From Methylotenera sp. (GTDB taxonomy: Bacteria; Pseudomonadota; Gammaproteobacteria; Burkholderiales; Methylophilaceae), in NCBI GenBank assembly GCA_013141075.1, contig JABFRQ010000003.1, positions 124,001-188,000 of the forward strand: DNA of 64,000 bases, read 5' to 3'. Positions 31,455 through 41,093 of this stretch are shown piece by piece; positions within the stretch are counted from its first letter, which is position 1, and each line of letters opens with the position of its first letter. The position numbers and the translations under genes were made by a program. The notes under the pieces are model-generated. The model searched no databases, was not told where the DNA came from, and was given only the letters and a program-made list of their open reading frames with translations.

Positions 31455-32042
31455 CTAAATCAAACAATATCCATGTTTTCTTAACAGCGCAGCCGTTTCA
31501 TAAACTGGCAAACCCATCACGCCAGTATAGCTGCCTTCTATATGCGAAATCCATGCGCCTGCTGCGCCTTGTATACCGTAACTGCCAGCTTTATCCGCAT
31601 GCTCGCCAGATGCAATATAAGCATCAATTTGCGCTGGGGTAAACGCCATCATTTGCACCACCGTGGTAGACAATACCACTTCAATTTCATTATTAAACGC
31701 CAGCGCAACCGCCGTATGCACTTGATGCGAATTTCCTGACAACGCAGCCAACATGCGCCGTGCATCATCGTTATTTTCAGGCTTGCCCAACACCGCGCCC
31801 GCCAGCACCACTGTGGTATCAGCCGCCAACACAGGGCGTATGCGCTGTGCATCAGTCAAACGTAATAAACAAGCCTCAGCTTTTTGACGCGCTAATCTTG
31901 TGACATAAGCTTCAGGCGATTCATTAGTCAACTGCGTTTCATCAATATCTGCAGGTAAAGTTTCGCAACGCACACCCATTTGCTGTAACAACTCCACACG
32001 GCGCGGGCTGCGTGAAGCGAGAATGATTTTAACTGTCATCAT
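31455..32042 (-). CDS. maf: Maf family nucleoside triphosphate pyrophosphatase
   Basis: House-cleaning pyrophosphatase for non-canonical or UTP/dTTP nucleotides (YhdE type). N-terminal IILASRSPRRVELLQQMG and VLAADTTVVLAG are the family motifs. 195 residues. The speD stop lies just 2 bases before its start, and rng follows by 67 bases, so speD-maf-rng can be one transcript. Confidence 0.93.
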   Translation of the reverse strand: MMTVKIILASRSPRRVELLQQMGVRCETLPADIDETQLTNESPEAYVTRLARQKAEACLLRLTDAQRIRPVLAADTTVVLAGAVLGKPENNDDARRMLAALSGNSHQVHTAVALAFNNEIEVVLSTTVVQMMAFTPAQIDAYIASGEHADKAGSYGIQGAAGAWISHIEGSYTGVMGLPVYETAALLRKHGYCLI

Positions 32043-32044
32043 TT

Positions 32045-32437
32045 TTATCCACGTTCTGTTTCAAAACGCTTCACTTCTGCGGGGCTAAAATGGCTAATCA
32101 GCGCTTCAAATAAAGCGCGTGCATTGGCGGTGTTATCTTGATTGTAGTTGCATACAAATACATCTAGCGTCACGTAATTTGACTCTGGCCAAGTATGAAT
32201 GGCTAAATGCGATTCTGCCAGCACCACCACACCTGTTACGCCGCCACCTTCATCAAAGCCATGAAAAAAATCGCCCACCATGGTTAAGTTTGCATGACTA
32301 ACCGCAGTTTGGCACAAAACTCTACATTGCTGAGCATCTAGCATTGCTGGTGTGGCGCTTACCTGATACAAATTTGCCATTAAATGTAGGCCACTGTGCT
32401 TTGCAGGTAAAGGCTGTATGCTTAAAGAAATATCCAT
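32045..32437 (-). CDS. speD: S-adenosylmethionine decarboxylase proenzyme (class 1b)
   Basis: Provides decarboxylated SAM, the aminopropyl donor for spermidine. 130 residues. The self-cleavage site LAESHLAIHTWPE is intact, with Ser76 expected to become the pyruvoyl group, and the catalytic Cys lies in DVFVCN. Divergent from the SPFH/DUF4178/DUF350/spermidine-synthase-like cluster, 121 bases apart, so a shared regulatory region is likely. Confidence 0.94.
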   Translation of the reverse strand: MDISLSIQPLPAKHSGLHLMANLYQVSATPAMLDAQQCRVLCQTAVSHANLTMVGDFFHGFDEGGGVTGVVVLAESHLAIHTWPESNYVTLDVFVCNYNQDNTANARALFEALISHFSPAEVKRFETERG

Positions 32438-32558
32438 TATAAAATTATCTTAATCCATCGTAATTCAGCCCTATTTTACAGCATACTCAGCTATACTTTA
32501 CCTTGTAAATGCGTATGTTGTTTATTTAAAGCGGTTAATTTAAGCCTAAGGAAAACTC

Positions 32559-33560
32559 ATGGGAATATTAGATTTCATCAAGAAACAGTTTGTTGACGTT
32601 ATTCAATGGACTGAAGATAGCAACGGCGTGTTGGCGTATCGCTTTCCGATGCAGGATATGGAAATTCAATACGGCGGAATGCTTACCGTACGCGACTCGC
32701 AAAGTGCAATATTCGTGAATGAAGGCACTGTGGCCGATAGTTTTGGCCCAGGCTTACACAAGCTCACCACACAAAATATCCCGATTTTGACCAATTTGCG
32801 CAATTGGGATAAAGCCTTTGAATCGCCCTTTAAATCTGATGTAATTTTCTTTAGCCACCGTTTGCAGTTAGACCGTAAATGGGGCACGCCTAACCCGATT
32901 ACCATTCGCGATGCCGAGTTTGGCATGGTGCGTTTGCGTGCTTTTGGCATGTATTCTTACAAACTGACAGACCCTACCTTATTTTATAAACAGATTAGCG
33001 GCACGCGCGAAATCTACACCGTGGATGATTTAGACGGCCAATTGCGTAATGTGATGATTGCCGAACTCACACAAATTTTTGCCAATAGCAAAATCCCATT
33101 TTTAGACATGGCGGCCAATCAAGGCGGCCTAAGTGCGCTGATTAAAACGCAAATGGCCACCATATTTGCGCGTTACGGCTTGGCTTTAGATAACTTAGTG
33201 GTTGAAAACATTTCATTGCCAGAAGAGTTGCAAGCGATTCTGGATAAACGCATTAGCATGAATGTCATTGGCGATTTAGGTAAATATACGCAATTTCAAG
33301 TGGCTGAGTCCATTCCTATCGCAGCGGATAATGAAGGTGGCGTGGCGGGTATAGGCGCTGGCATGGGTGCAGGCATGATGATGGCGCAAACCATGGCTAA
33401 TAGCATGGCAAATGCCATGAACCCTGCACCACAAGCACCTGCGGATAAAGAAAACATCGCTGTGACCTTAGAAAAACTGCATAGCTTAATTGGCAAGGGT
33501 ATTCTCACCCAAGCCGAATTTGACGCTAAAAAGACTGAATTACTAAGCAAGCTGGTTTAG
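32559..33560 (+). CDS. SPFH-domain (YdjI/virion-core-like) protein with SHOCT tail
   Basis: 333 residues. The SPFH/Band7-like domain covers about 25-245 (openings LAYRFPMQDMEIQYGGMLTV, FGPGLHKLTT). A Gly/Met/Ala-rich linker (about 262-292) follows, then a C-terminal SHOCT segment (LHSLIGKGILTQAEFDAKK). No membrane helix. SPFH proteins form membrane-associated oligomeric scaffolds. First gene of the polyamine-linked plus-strand cluster; RBS AAGGAAAA just upstream. Function unknown. Confidence 0.88.
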   Translation: MGILDFIKKQFVDVIQWTEDSNGVLAYRFPMQDMEIQYGGMLTVRDSQSAIFVNEGTVADSFGPGLHKLTTQNIPILTNLRNWDKAFESPFKSDVIFFSHRLQLDRKWGTPNPITIRDAEFGMVRLRAFGMYSYKLTDPTLFYKQISGTREIYTVDDLDGQLRNVMIAELTQIFANSKIPFLDMAANQGGLSALIKTQMATIFARYGLALDNLVVENISLPEELQAILDKRISMNVIGDLGKYTQFQVAESIPIAADNEGGVAGIGAGMGAGMMMAQTMANSMANAMNPAPQAPADKENIAVTLEKLHSLIGKGILTQAEFDAKKTELLSKLV

Positions 33561-33589
33561 TTTTCGCTTAGTTTATTTAAAGTCAGCCT

Positions 33590-35533
33590 GTGATACGCAC
33601 CTGCCAATGCCCATCGTGTGGCGCGAAAGTAGATTTTCGCGCCAGCGCTACCCTACTCGCAGTTTGCGAATATTGCCAAAACACGCTTATTCGCAGTGAT
33701 GTGGATGTTGAAAATCTCGGCAAAATGGCTGATTTACTGCCCGATAGCAGCCTGCTACAAATTGGCGTGCAGGGTAAATACAAAAACTCCCACTTTAGCG
33801 TCATCGGCCGCGTGCAATATCAGCACGAAACTGGCATTTGGAATGAATGGCACGTGCTGTTTGATAACGGCAAAACAGGCTGGTTATCTGAAGCCTCAGG
33901 CAGTTTTGTGTTGAGCTTTTTAAGTGAAACTGGCGCACCAACCATCCCGCTTGTAGATTATAAACTGGACTTAAGCCTACCCATATTGGGGAAACGCCTT
34001 AATGTAACTGGCATTGAGAACGCCCGCTGTATTGCAGGGCAAGGCGAATTACCTTTTAAAATCAACACAGGTTTTGATGCCACAGTAGTTGATTTAAGCA
34101 ACGAAACCACCTATGCCTCACTCGACTTCAGCGAAACACCGCCCTTGCTATTTTTGGGTGAACCTGTTGAACTTGGCGCGCTTTTTTTAAGCAACTTACG
34201 TGAAATTAGCCAAACTGAAATTAAAATCAAAACGCGCAGCTTTAATTGCCCAAGCTGTGGCGCACCTGTGCAAACCTTATTAAGTAACTCAAAAACCATT
34301 AGCTGCAATAACTGCACAGCAGTGTTAGACATCAGCAATAAAAATGTGGATGTTTTAGTGAAGTCGCAAAAAGCCTTAGCCAACCAAATCCAACCAGTAA
34401 TTCCACTGGGCAGCACTGGCCATTTTGAAGGGGTAGATTACACGGTCATTGGTTATATGCGGCGTCTAACGAAGGCTGATGGCATGTTATATTATTGGGG
34501 CGAATTTTTACTACATCACCCTGCACATGGTTTTAGATGGCTAATATCAAGCCAAGGCCATTGGACATTTGCACGTCCTTTACCAAAATCGCCAAGTGAA
34601 ACTTACACTAGCGCTCACTACGAAAAAAATTACAAGCACTTTGCAAAATACAACGCAAGTGTAGTGCAAGTAACAGGTGAATTTTATTGGAAAGTACAAT
34701 TTGATGACAAAGCCATCATAGATGACTTTGTCAGCCCTCCAGACATATTGAGTAAAGAAAGAATTGCCAAAGAAATCACTTGGACAGCGGGCGAATACAT
34801 GAGCAGCGCTGAAATTGAAAGCGCCTTTAAATACACCTTTAACTTGCCAGAACCCAGCGGCATTGCTGCTAATCAGCCATCACCTTATGCTGCTGAATCT
34901 AGTGATTGGCTGAAAGTTGGCCTATTTTTTGCGGCGTTCGCTTTTGCCTTGCAACTATTGTTTTCTTTTATTTCTGATAATCATTTGCTGCTTGACACTT
35001 CAGCTAGCTTTAAAAAAGAGGGCGTATCCGACCCGCTAACAACCTATACACCAAACACAGGTGATAGCACTATTTTCCAAAGCACCGTCTTTGAAGTAAA
35101 AGGCCGTGCGAGCAATCTAATTATTAAACAACAAGCGGCAAACCTTTCTAATAGCTGGCTTGCCACCGATGTTGCGTTGGTGGAACAAAACACAGGGCTT
35201 ATTCTTCAAGCGGGGCGTGAGGCAGCGTATTACTCTGGCTTTGATTCAGATGGTGCTTGGGCAGAAGATGACCGCCGTCAAGAAATTATTTTTAGCAAAG
35301 TTCCCGCAGGCAGTTATTATCTAAAAATTGATGCTGAAAGTGACTGGTCTGATGGATCAAAACCTGCGGTAACGAACAATATTCAGGTATATCGTGATGT
35401 GCCGCAATGGAGCAATCTTTGGTTTTATTTAGCACTTGTTCTGCTTGGGCCAGCAATCAGCAATTATCTGCGCTACCGATTTGAAGTGAAGCGTTGGGCT
35501 GAGAGTGACCACCCCATTGTGTCTAGCGAGTAA
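33590..35533 (+). CDS. zinc-ribbon DUF4178 membrane protein
   Basis: 647 residues, starting with GTG so as to keep a complete zinc ribbon (C7, C10, C26, C29). A DUF4178-like beta domain (about 60-200), a second zinc ribbon (about 218-245, CPSCG and CNNC), and a second DUF4178-like domain (about 260-420) follow. A membrane helix (about 443-463), an extracytoplasmic beta-rich part and a last helix (about 610-630) close it. Two ribbon-DUF4178 units suggest internal duplication. 29 bases after the SPFH gene. DUF4178 genes are known to travel with DUF350 and polyamine genes; their activity is unknown. Confidence 0.88.
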   Translation: MIRTCQCPSCGAKVDFRASATLLAVCEYCQNTLIRSDVDVENLGKMADLLPDSSLLQIGVQGKYKNSHFSVIGRVQYQHETGIWNEWHVLFDNGKTGWLSEASGSFVLSFLSETGAPTIPLVDYKLDLSLPILGKRLNVTGIENARCIAGQGELPFKINTGFDATVVDLSNETTYASLDFSETPPLLFLGEPVELGALFLSNLREISQTEIKIKTRSFNCPSCGAPVQTLLSNSKTISCNNCTAVLDISNKNVDVLVKSQKALANQIQPVIPLGSTGHFEGVDYTVIGYMRRLTKADGMLYYWGEFLLHHPAHGFRWLISSQGHWTFARPLPKSPSETYTSAHYEKNYKHFAKYNASVVQVTGEFYWKVQFDDKAIIDDFVSPPDILSKERIAKEITWTAGEYMSSAEIESAFKYTFNLPEPSGIAANQPSPYAAESSDWLKVGLFFAAFAFALQLLFSFISDNHLLLDTSASFKKEGVSDPLTTYTPNTGDSTIFQSTVFEVKGRASNLIIKQQAANLSNSWLATDVALVEQNTGLILQAGREAAYYSGFDSDGAWAEDDRRQEIIFSKVPAGSYYLKIDAESDWSDGSKPAVTNNIQVYRDVPQWSNLWFYLALVLLGPAISNYLRYRFEVKRWAESDHPIVSSE

Positions 35534-35539
35534 GTAAAA

Positions 35540-35701
35540 ATGTGGTTAAAAATATATAAATTAAGCTGCATACTCGCATTAATACTCTTTACCAAAATGC
35601 AGTATTACGGTGAAAGTTTTTATAGCGAAAACAATAACCAAGCACGATCTAGCCTGCATGGCGGCAATTATGGTAGAACGCATAGTGGTTATCATAAATA
35701 A
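35540..35701 (+). CDS. small secreted or membrane protein, 53 residues
   Basis: ATG at 35540, six bases after the DUF4178 stop. N-terminal Lys residues followed by a hydrophobic stretch (about 8-19, LSCILALILF) look like a signal peptide or anchor. The remainder is short, polar and Gly/Asn/Ser/His-rich (HGGNYGRTHSGYHK). No family recognised. Tight spacing inside the cluster argues it is translated. Confidence 0.55.
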   Translation: MWLKIYKLSCILALILFTKMQYYGESFYSENNNQARSSLHGGNYGRTHSGYHK

Positions 35702-35728
35702 TTTCTCATCTTGTTTTAAGGAGCTATC

Positions 35729-35944
35729 ATGGATTCATTGTTATCACAAAACTTAGTCAACTCACTCATATTTTCCCTACTCGGCGTGGTGATTTTTTGG
35801 GTGTGTTTTATCATTATCGACAAAATCACCCCTTACGACTTATGGCGTGAAGTGGTTGAAAAAAACAATCTCTCGCTGGCGATTATCGTCGCCGCCATGT
35901 GCTTGGGCATTGCCATTATTGTAGCTGCGGCCATTCACGGTTAA
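35729..35944 (+). CDS. DUF350 membrane protein (UPF0719)
   Basis: 71 residues, two membrane helices (about 10-30 and 48-68) with a short polar loop (DKITPYDLWREVVEKNN). One DUF350 unit; the family is usually a four-helix protein with two units, so this one likely dimerises. RBS AAGGAGC at about 35719. DUF350 genes accompany spermidine-synthase-like and DUF4178 genes in other bacteria. Confidence 0.88.
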   Translation: MDSLLSQNLVNSLIFSLLGVVIFWVCFIIIDKITPYDLWREVVEKNNLSLAIIVAAMCLGIAIIVAAAIHG

Positions 35945-35959
35945 TTTGAACAAGCCTTG

Positions 35960-37510
35960 ATGCAAGCTAATTTTGAAGCAAATGCCAACCGCACCATGCG
36001 GCAGGCTTTGTTATTTTCGGTGTTTATCATTGCCAGTTGCGGCCTGGTATATGAGCTTGTCGCGGGCGCGCTTTCTAGCTACTTGCTAGGCGATTCGGTT
36101 ACGCAATTTTCCACCGTCATTGGCGTGTATTTATTTGCTATGGGCTGTGGCTCGTGGGCTTCAAAATACCTCACGCACAATTTGGTAAAACGCTTTATTG
36201 AAATTGAGCTGATGGTGGGCTTGGTTGGCGGCTTTTCAGCGGCGATTTTATTTTTAGTATTCGCCAACATTGGCTATAACGCTGGCGTGCCTTTTCAGGG
36301 CATTTTATATTTGCTGGTGTTTATCATCGGCACGCTGGTGGGCTTAGAAATTCCGCTGGTGATGCGCATTTTAGAGCAAGAACTTACGCTTAAAGATTTA
36401 GTCTCGCAGGTGCTCACTTTTGATTATTTGGGTGCGCTGGCGGTGTCACTAGCTTTCCCCATTTTACTAGTGCCGCACTTAGGTTTGTTGCGCACCAGCT
36501 TGGTGTTTGGCTTGATGAACGTGTTTGTAGCCGTTTGGGCCGTGTGGGTTTTTCGTGTGCAACTCAAACAAGCCAAAGCCTTATTGGTGCAATGCGGCGT
36601 GGTCACATTGTTATTATTGGCGGGCTTGGTATTTGCCAATCAGCTCACGCAATTTAGTGAAGAAAAACTATTTGACGACCATATTATTTTTTCAAAATCC
36701 ACCAAATACCAACGCATTATTTTAACCCAGTGGCGTGATGACACCCGTTTGTTTTTAAATGGTAACTTGCAATTTTCATCACGAGATGAATACCGCTACC
36801 ACGAAGCTTTAATCCACCCCGCTTTAAGCGCTATTACCAGCCCAAAACGTGTGCTGGTGCTGGGTGGTGGCGATGGCTTAGCTGTACGCGAAATTCTAAA
36901 ATACCCGAGTATTAAAAATATCACGCTGGTGGATTTAGACAGCGAAATGACCGCTATTTTCAAGTCCAACTTGCGTTTAAGCGAGCTTAACCAACATGCT
37001 TTTAGCTCGCCCAAAGTCAACATTATTACGGGCGATGCCTTTTTATGGTTAGACCAACACCAAGATTTTTACGACTTTATTGTGGTGGACTTTCCCGACC
37101 CCACCAATTTCTCGCTCGGCAAACTGTACACCAACACCTTTTACAAACTGATTGCTGAGCATCTCTCGCAACACGGTTTGGCGGTGGTGCAATCAACCTC
37201 ACCCTTGTATGCGCGGCAATCATTTTGGTGTATCAATAACACCATTGAAAGCGCGGGGCTAATAGCCACGCCCTACCACACGCTAGTGCCATCATTCGGC
37301 GAATGGGGTTACGTGATTGCTAGTCATTTACCCTACACGTCTCCGAAATATATCCCCATCCAAAACCTGCAATTTATTACGCCTGAGATTTTGCCTAGCT
37401 TGTTTGTTTTTCCACTCGATATGCAAAAATTACCAAGCGAGATTAACAGGCTGAACAATCAAGCCTTAGTGCATTATTATGATGCTGAGTGGAAGCATCA
37501 AGGGCCGTAA
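35960..37510 (+). CDS. membrane-fused spermidine synthase-like protein
   Basis: 516 residues. About seven N-terminal membrane helices (about 15-225) are fused to a spermidine-synthase-type methyltransferase fold. The SAM/dcSAM loop is VLVLGGGDGLAVREIL (about 299) and the acceptor-site stretch VVDFPDPTN (about 375). It could be an aminopropyltransferase acting at the membrane; the polyamine-binding residues cannot be assigned with certainty. With divergent speD it could use decarboxylated SAM. ATG 35960 chosen over TTG 35957. Confidence 0.87.
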   Translation: MQANFEANANRTMRQALLFSVFIIASCGLVYELVAGALSSYLLGDSVTQFSTVIGVYLFAMGCGSWASKYLTHNLVKRFIEIELMVGLVGGFSAAILFLVFANIGYNAGVPFQGILYLLVFIIGTLVGLEIPLVMRILEQELTLKDLVSQVLTFDYLGALAVSLAFPILLVPHLGLLRTSLVFGLMNVFVAVWAVWVFRVQLKQAKALLVQCGVVTLLLLAGLVFANQLTQFSEEKLFDDHIIFSKSTKYQRIILTQWRDDTRLFLNGNLQFSSRDEYRYHEALIHPALSAITSPKRVLVLGGGDGLAVREILKYPSIKNITLVDLDSEMTAIFKSNLRLSELNQHAFSSPKVNIITGDAFLWLDQHQDFYDFIVVDFPDPTNFSLGKLYTNTFYKLIAEHLSQHGLAVVQSTSPLYARQSFWCINNTIESAGLIATPYHTLVPSFGEWGYVIASHLPYTSPKYIPIQNLQFITPEILPSLFVFPLDMQKLPSEINRLNNQALVHYYDAEWKHQGP

Positions 37511-37532
37511 GCCTTTTTGATAAAACTTCAGC

Positions 37533-39125
37533 ATGAATCGTCGCGAATTCCTCCTCAGCCTTGCCGCCACGCCATTTTTAATCTGTTGCAGCCCTGAAAA
37601 AAAAGCATTTTCAGGGCAATTATTAGGCGCAAACTTTAAAGCTGGGCATCAATTACGCAGTGGTAATCTGCCAAAATTCAGCCAGACTAAACGCACCAAA
37701 GTGGCGATTATCGGTGGCGGCATCAGCGGCTTAAGTGCCGGCTGGTATTTGCAAAAAAATGGCATGGCTGATTACACTATTTTTGAACTTGAATCTGAAA
37801 TCGGTGGCAACGCACGTAGCGGGCAAAACCAAACTAGCGTTTATCCGTGGGGTGCGCATTATTTGCCGATTCCCAATGCCGATGCGCATTTGCTCAAGCA
37901 GTTTTTAGCCGAGTGCGGTGCAATTACCGAAAATGCCGATAGCGCAAAGCCCACTTACAATGAGCGCTATTTATGCTTTTCACCAGAAGAGCGTTTGTAT
38001 ATCAATGGCTTATGGCAAGATGGTATCGTGCCAAATAACGGTTTAACGCAAGCTGAAAAGTTAGAAATGCAAGCCTTTGAGCGCGAAATGCAAGGTTTTA
38101 GTCTGGCCGTTGGCAGTGATGGCAAACCCGCCTTTACTATTCCGTTGGCAGATTCATCAAAAGACCCACAATTTACCCAGCTCGATAAAATCAGCATGGC
38201 TGATTACTTGCATAGCCAAGGCTGGCACAGTGCGCCCGTGCATTGGTACGCCAACTACGCCTGCCGCGATGATTACGGCATGCACCACACGCATATTTCC
38301 GCTTGGGCGGGCATTCATTATTTTGCGGCGCGGCGCGGCATGGCCGCCAATGCTGAAAATGGCCAAGAACTGACTTGGCCGCAGGGCAACGCTTGGCTAG
38401 CAGCGCAACTAGCTGCCGCACAAACACAAAACATTCATAACAACGCAATGGCGCACAGCATTAACCTTGAACGCCATCAAGTCACTATCGACGTGCTTAA
38501 CCTCAACACACAACAATCCACGCGTTGGCTGGCAGACCACGTGATTTACGCCACACCCTTGCATACGCTGCCTTATGTGTTGCGTAACCAAAATGACATA
38601 AGCAATGCCGCAAGAACCTTACAACACGCGCCGTGGCTAGTGGCCAATATCACCATCAACCAACCCGAATTACTGGACAGCAACCAAGCACTGGCTTGGG
38701 ATAATGTAATTTACGACAGCCCAGCACTGGGTTATGTGGTGGCAAATCACCAAGATGTGCGACGCTTTCACGATAAATCGGTGTTGACTTATTACCAATC
38801 TTTTGGTGAACTCAGCAACAGCCAAGCCCGCAAACTTCTACAAGAAAAATTGTGGCCTTTTTTTGCAGAAAATATCGTAAAAGACTTACAAAAAGCTCAC
38901 CCAGACATTCGGCAGCAAATAGAAAACATAGATATTTGGCGCTGGGGACACGCCATGATCTACCCGCAAGTGGGCTTTTTAAATAACGCCCAACGATTAT
39001 TACTAAACCAACCGCAAGGCCGATTGCATATTGCTCACACCGACGCAGCGGGTGTTTCTATTTTTGAAGAAGCCTTTGCACAAGGTACACAGGCGGCACA
39101 AGCCATCCTTAACATAATAAGCTAA
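37533..39125 (+). CDS. Tat-exported FAD-dependent amine-oxidase-like protein
   Basis: 530 residues. The N-terminus has the twin-arginine start NRREFLLSL followed by a hydrophobic stretch and ICC, which could be a lipobox. The FAD-binding motif IIGGGISGLSAG is at 59-70, followed by ELESEIGGNARSG; the C-terminal FAD segment is AHTDAAGVSIFEEAF. Resembles NAD(P)-binding/amine oxidase flavoproteins. Predicted periplasmic; substrate unknown, a polyamine or modified amine being attractive because of its neighbours. 22 bases after the spermidine-synthase-like gene. Confidence 0.85.
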   Translation: MNRREFLLSLAATPFLICCSPEKKAFSGQLLGANFKAGHQLRSGNLPKFSQTKRTKVAIIGGGISGLSAGWYLQKNGMADYTIFELESEIGGNARSGQNQTSVYPWGAHYLPIPNADAHLLKQFLAECGAITENADSAKPTYNERYLCFSPEERLYINGLWQDGIVPNNGLTQAEKLEMQAFEREMQGFSLAVGSDGKPAFTIPLADSSKDPQFTQLDKISMADYLHSQGWHSAPVHWYANYACRDDYGMHHTHISAWAGIHYFAARRGMAANAENGQELTWPQGNAWLAAQLAAAQTQNIHNNAMAHSINLERHQVTIDVLNLNTQQSTRWLADHVIYATPLHTLPYVLRNQNDISNAARTLQHAPWLVANITINQPELLDSNQALAWDNVIYDSPALGYVVANHQDVRRFHDKSVLTYYQSFGELSNSQARKLLQEKLWPFFAENIVKDLQKAHPDIRQQIENIDIWRWGHAMIYPQVGFLNNAQRLLLNQPQGRLHIAHTDAAGVSIFEEAFAQGTQAAQAILNIIS

Positions 39126-39134
39126 AATGCCAAT

Positions 39135-39611
39135 ATGAATACTAAAAGCCAAAACAACACATCAGCCACACAATGGATGCCACACGCAACCGTTGCCGCC
39201 ATTGTAGAACTAGACGGAAAATTCTTATTGGTAGAAGAAACCACTGACCGCGGCAACCGCTTTAACCAGCCAGCAGGCCATTTAGAAGATAACGAAACAT
39301 TAATTGAAGCGGTGATTCGTGAAACGCTAGAAGAAACCGCCTACGACTTCACCCCCACTGCCCTGTTAGGCATTTACCACTGGAAACACCAACACAACGA
39401 CACCACATATTTGCGCTTTGCCTACATTGGTAACGTTGGCACGCATTACCCACATCAAACATTAGACGACGGCATTATCCGCGCAGTATGGATGACCATA
39501 GACGAAATTCGCAACCAAGCACACCTGATGCGTAGCCCACAAGTGCTCACTTGTTTTGAAGATTATTTGAACGGTAGGCAGTTTCCGTTGGCGTTAGTGA
39601 CGCATTTATAA
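39135..39611 (+). CDS. nudJ: Nudix hydrolase NudJ
   Basis: Phosphatase of the Nudix family; E. coli NudJ acts on nucleoside di- and triphosphates and HMP-PP. The Nudix box spans residues 48-69 (GHLEDNETLIEAV, then IRETLEETA). 158 residues. It lies upstream of mnmA, as in E. coli, which supports the name. Nine bases after the flavoprotein gene. Confidence 0.88.
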   Translation: MNTKSQNNTSATQWMPHATVAAIVELDGKFLLVEETTDRGNRFNQPAGHLEDNETLIEAVIRETLEETAYDFTPTALLGIYHWKHQHNDTTYLRFAYIGNVGTHYPHQTLDDGIIRAVWMTIDEIRNQAHLMRSPQVLTCFEDYLNGRQFPLALVTHL

Positions 39612-39900
39612 ACGTGAGCAACATCTTGCACACCGTATTTACCAAGCATAATTGAATTAACAACCAAAATATTCATTGTAAAAGTAATCGGCTTGCAAGC
39701 CGCATCCAGAGTGCCTCTCAGACCAATGAACACAACAATGAACGCGCGCATACATGAGAGAGCGCAGTTTAAATAGCGTGCAAGTTAAATTATTTTTTCA
39801 CACGCTGCTCAGCCTTAAAATTTGCGCAACGACATCTTTCCATCAGTGATAAAATTGCAAGCAATTGGTGCGTGCACCTAATGCGTTGTGGAGTGCGAAT

Positions 39901-40995
39901 ATGCGTAAGAAAAAAATTGTCGTTGGTCTTTCAGGTGGGGTAGATTCTAGCGTCACGGCTTTGCTGTTAAAGCAGCAAGGTTATGAAGTGACTGGTCTTT
40001 TCATGAAAAACTGGGAAGACGACGACACCGATGAATATTGCTCAAGCAAGCAAGATTTAATTGACGCGGTGTCTGTGGCCGATAAAATCGGCATCGATAT
40101 CGAAGCAGTGAATTTTAGCGCGGAATATAAAGACCGCGTGTTTGCGAACTTTTTAAGTGAATACAAAGCTGGCCGCACGCCTAACCCAGACATTTTATGT
40201 AATGCCGAGATTAAATTTAAAGCGTTTTTAGACCACGCCATGAGCTTGGGCGCAGATTTAATAGCCACAGGGCATTATGCGCAAGTACGTGAAAATCCGC
40301 TCAAACCTGGGCTTTTTCAATTGATGAAAGCCGACGATGGTAGCAAAGATCAAAGTTACTTTTTATATCGCTTAAACCAAGCGCAATTGAGCAAAACTTT
40401 ATTTCCACTCGGCAAATATTTAAAGCGCGAAGTGCGTGAAATCGCACGCGAGGCAGGTTTAATCAACGCAGAAAAGAAAGATTCCACAGGCATTTGCTTT
40501 ATTGGTGAGCGCCCTTTTCAAGAGTTTTTAAGCAAATATTTGCCGCGCGAGCCTGGCGATATTAAAACGCCTGAGGGGAAAATTGTCGGTAAACACGAAG
40601 GTTTGATGTATTACACGCTAGGCCAACGCCAAGGTTTAAAAATTGGCGGTAGCCGCGAGAGCAACGGCGAGCCATGGTTTGTGGCCGCAAAAGACATGGG
40701 CAAAAATGAGCTCATTGTGGTGCAAGGCCATGAACATCCCCTATTATTGAGCGATGGCTTAACTGCCAGCCAACTCACATGGATTGATAACGAAGACCCA
40801 AAAACCAACTGGGTATATGCGGCAAAAACGCGCTATCGCCAACCTGATGCACCTTGCGAAATCGACGCGCTAGATAAAGAAAACGTCACTATTAAATTCG
40901 GCCAAAAACAATGGGCGGTGACTGCAGGGCAAAGCGCTGTGGTGTATGAAAGTAATGTTTGCCTTGGCGGCGGCATTATTACTACTGCAATTTAA
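39901..40995 (+). CDS. mnmA: tRNA-specific 2-thiouridylase
   Basis: Puts sulfur on U34 of Lys, Glu and Gln tRNAs. PP-loop SGGVDSS at 11-17; catalytic cysteines in LCNAEIKF (about C100) and STGICFIGE (about C199). ATG 39901 with an upstream GTGGAG gives the usual 364 residues; an in-frame GTG at 39865 would add 12 residues not typical of the family. 289 bases of mostly non-coding sequence precede it. Confidence 0.96.
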   Translation: MRKKKIVVGLSGGVDSSVTALLLKQQGYEVTGLFMKNWEDDDTDEYCSSKQDLIDAVSVADKIGIDIEAVNFSAEYKDRVFANFLSEYKAGRTPNPDILCNAEIKFKAFLDHAMSLGADLIATGHYAQVRENPLKPGLFQLMKADDGSKDQSYFLYRLNQAQLSKTLFPLGKYLKREVREIAREAGLINAEKKDSTGICFIGERPFQEFLSKYLPREPGDIKTPEGKIVGKHEGLMYYTLGQRQGLKIGGSRESNGEPWFVAAKDMGKNELIVVQGHEHPLLLSDGLTASQLTWIDNEDPKTNWVYAAKTRYRQPDAPCEIDALDKENVTIKFGQKQWAVTAGQSAVVYESNVCLGGGIITTAI

Positions 40996-41018
40996 CTCAA
41001 TAAAATTAAAAACACATG

Positions 41019-41051
41019 CTCTGCGAGCCAATATCCATGCGGGTCGCAGGG
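41019..41051. repeat. CTGCGAGCC...GGGTCGCAGGG repeat, copy 1
   Basis: Shares about 30 consecutive bases with the copy at 44569-44598 (TGCGAGCCAATATCC then ATGCGGGTCGCAGGG). The ends are partly complementary (CTGCGA/TCGCAG), so it can fold. Lies between convergent mnmA and the GST gene, where it may terminate transcription. Confidence 0.75.
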
Positions 41052-41093
41052 TATTGTTAAATACTTTATTTTTGAGAGCAATTGCGCAAGGCG

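Noticed and set aside
39865..39900. Upstream GTG start of mnmA
   Set aside because: The 12 extra residues are not typical of MnmA; ATG 39901 follows a GTGGAG ribosome site and gives the family N-terminus.
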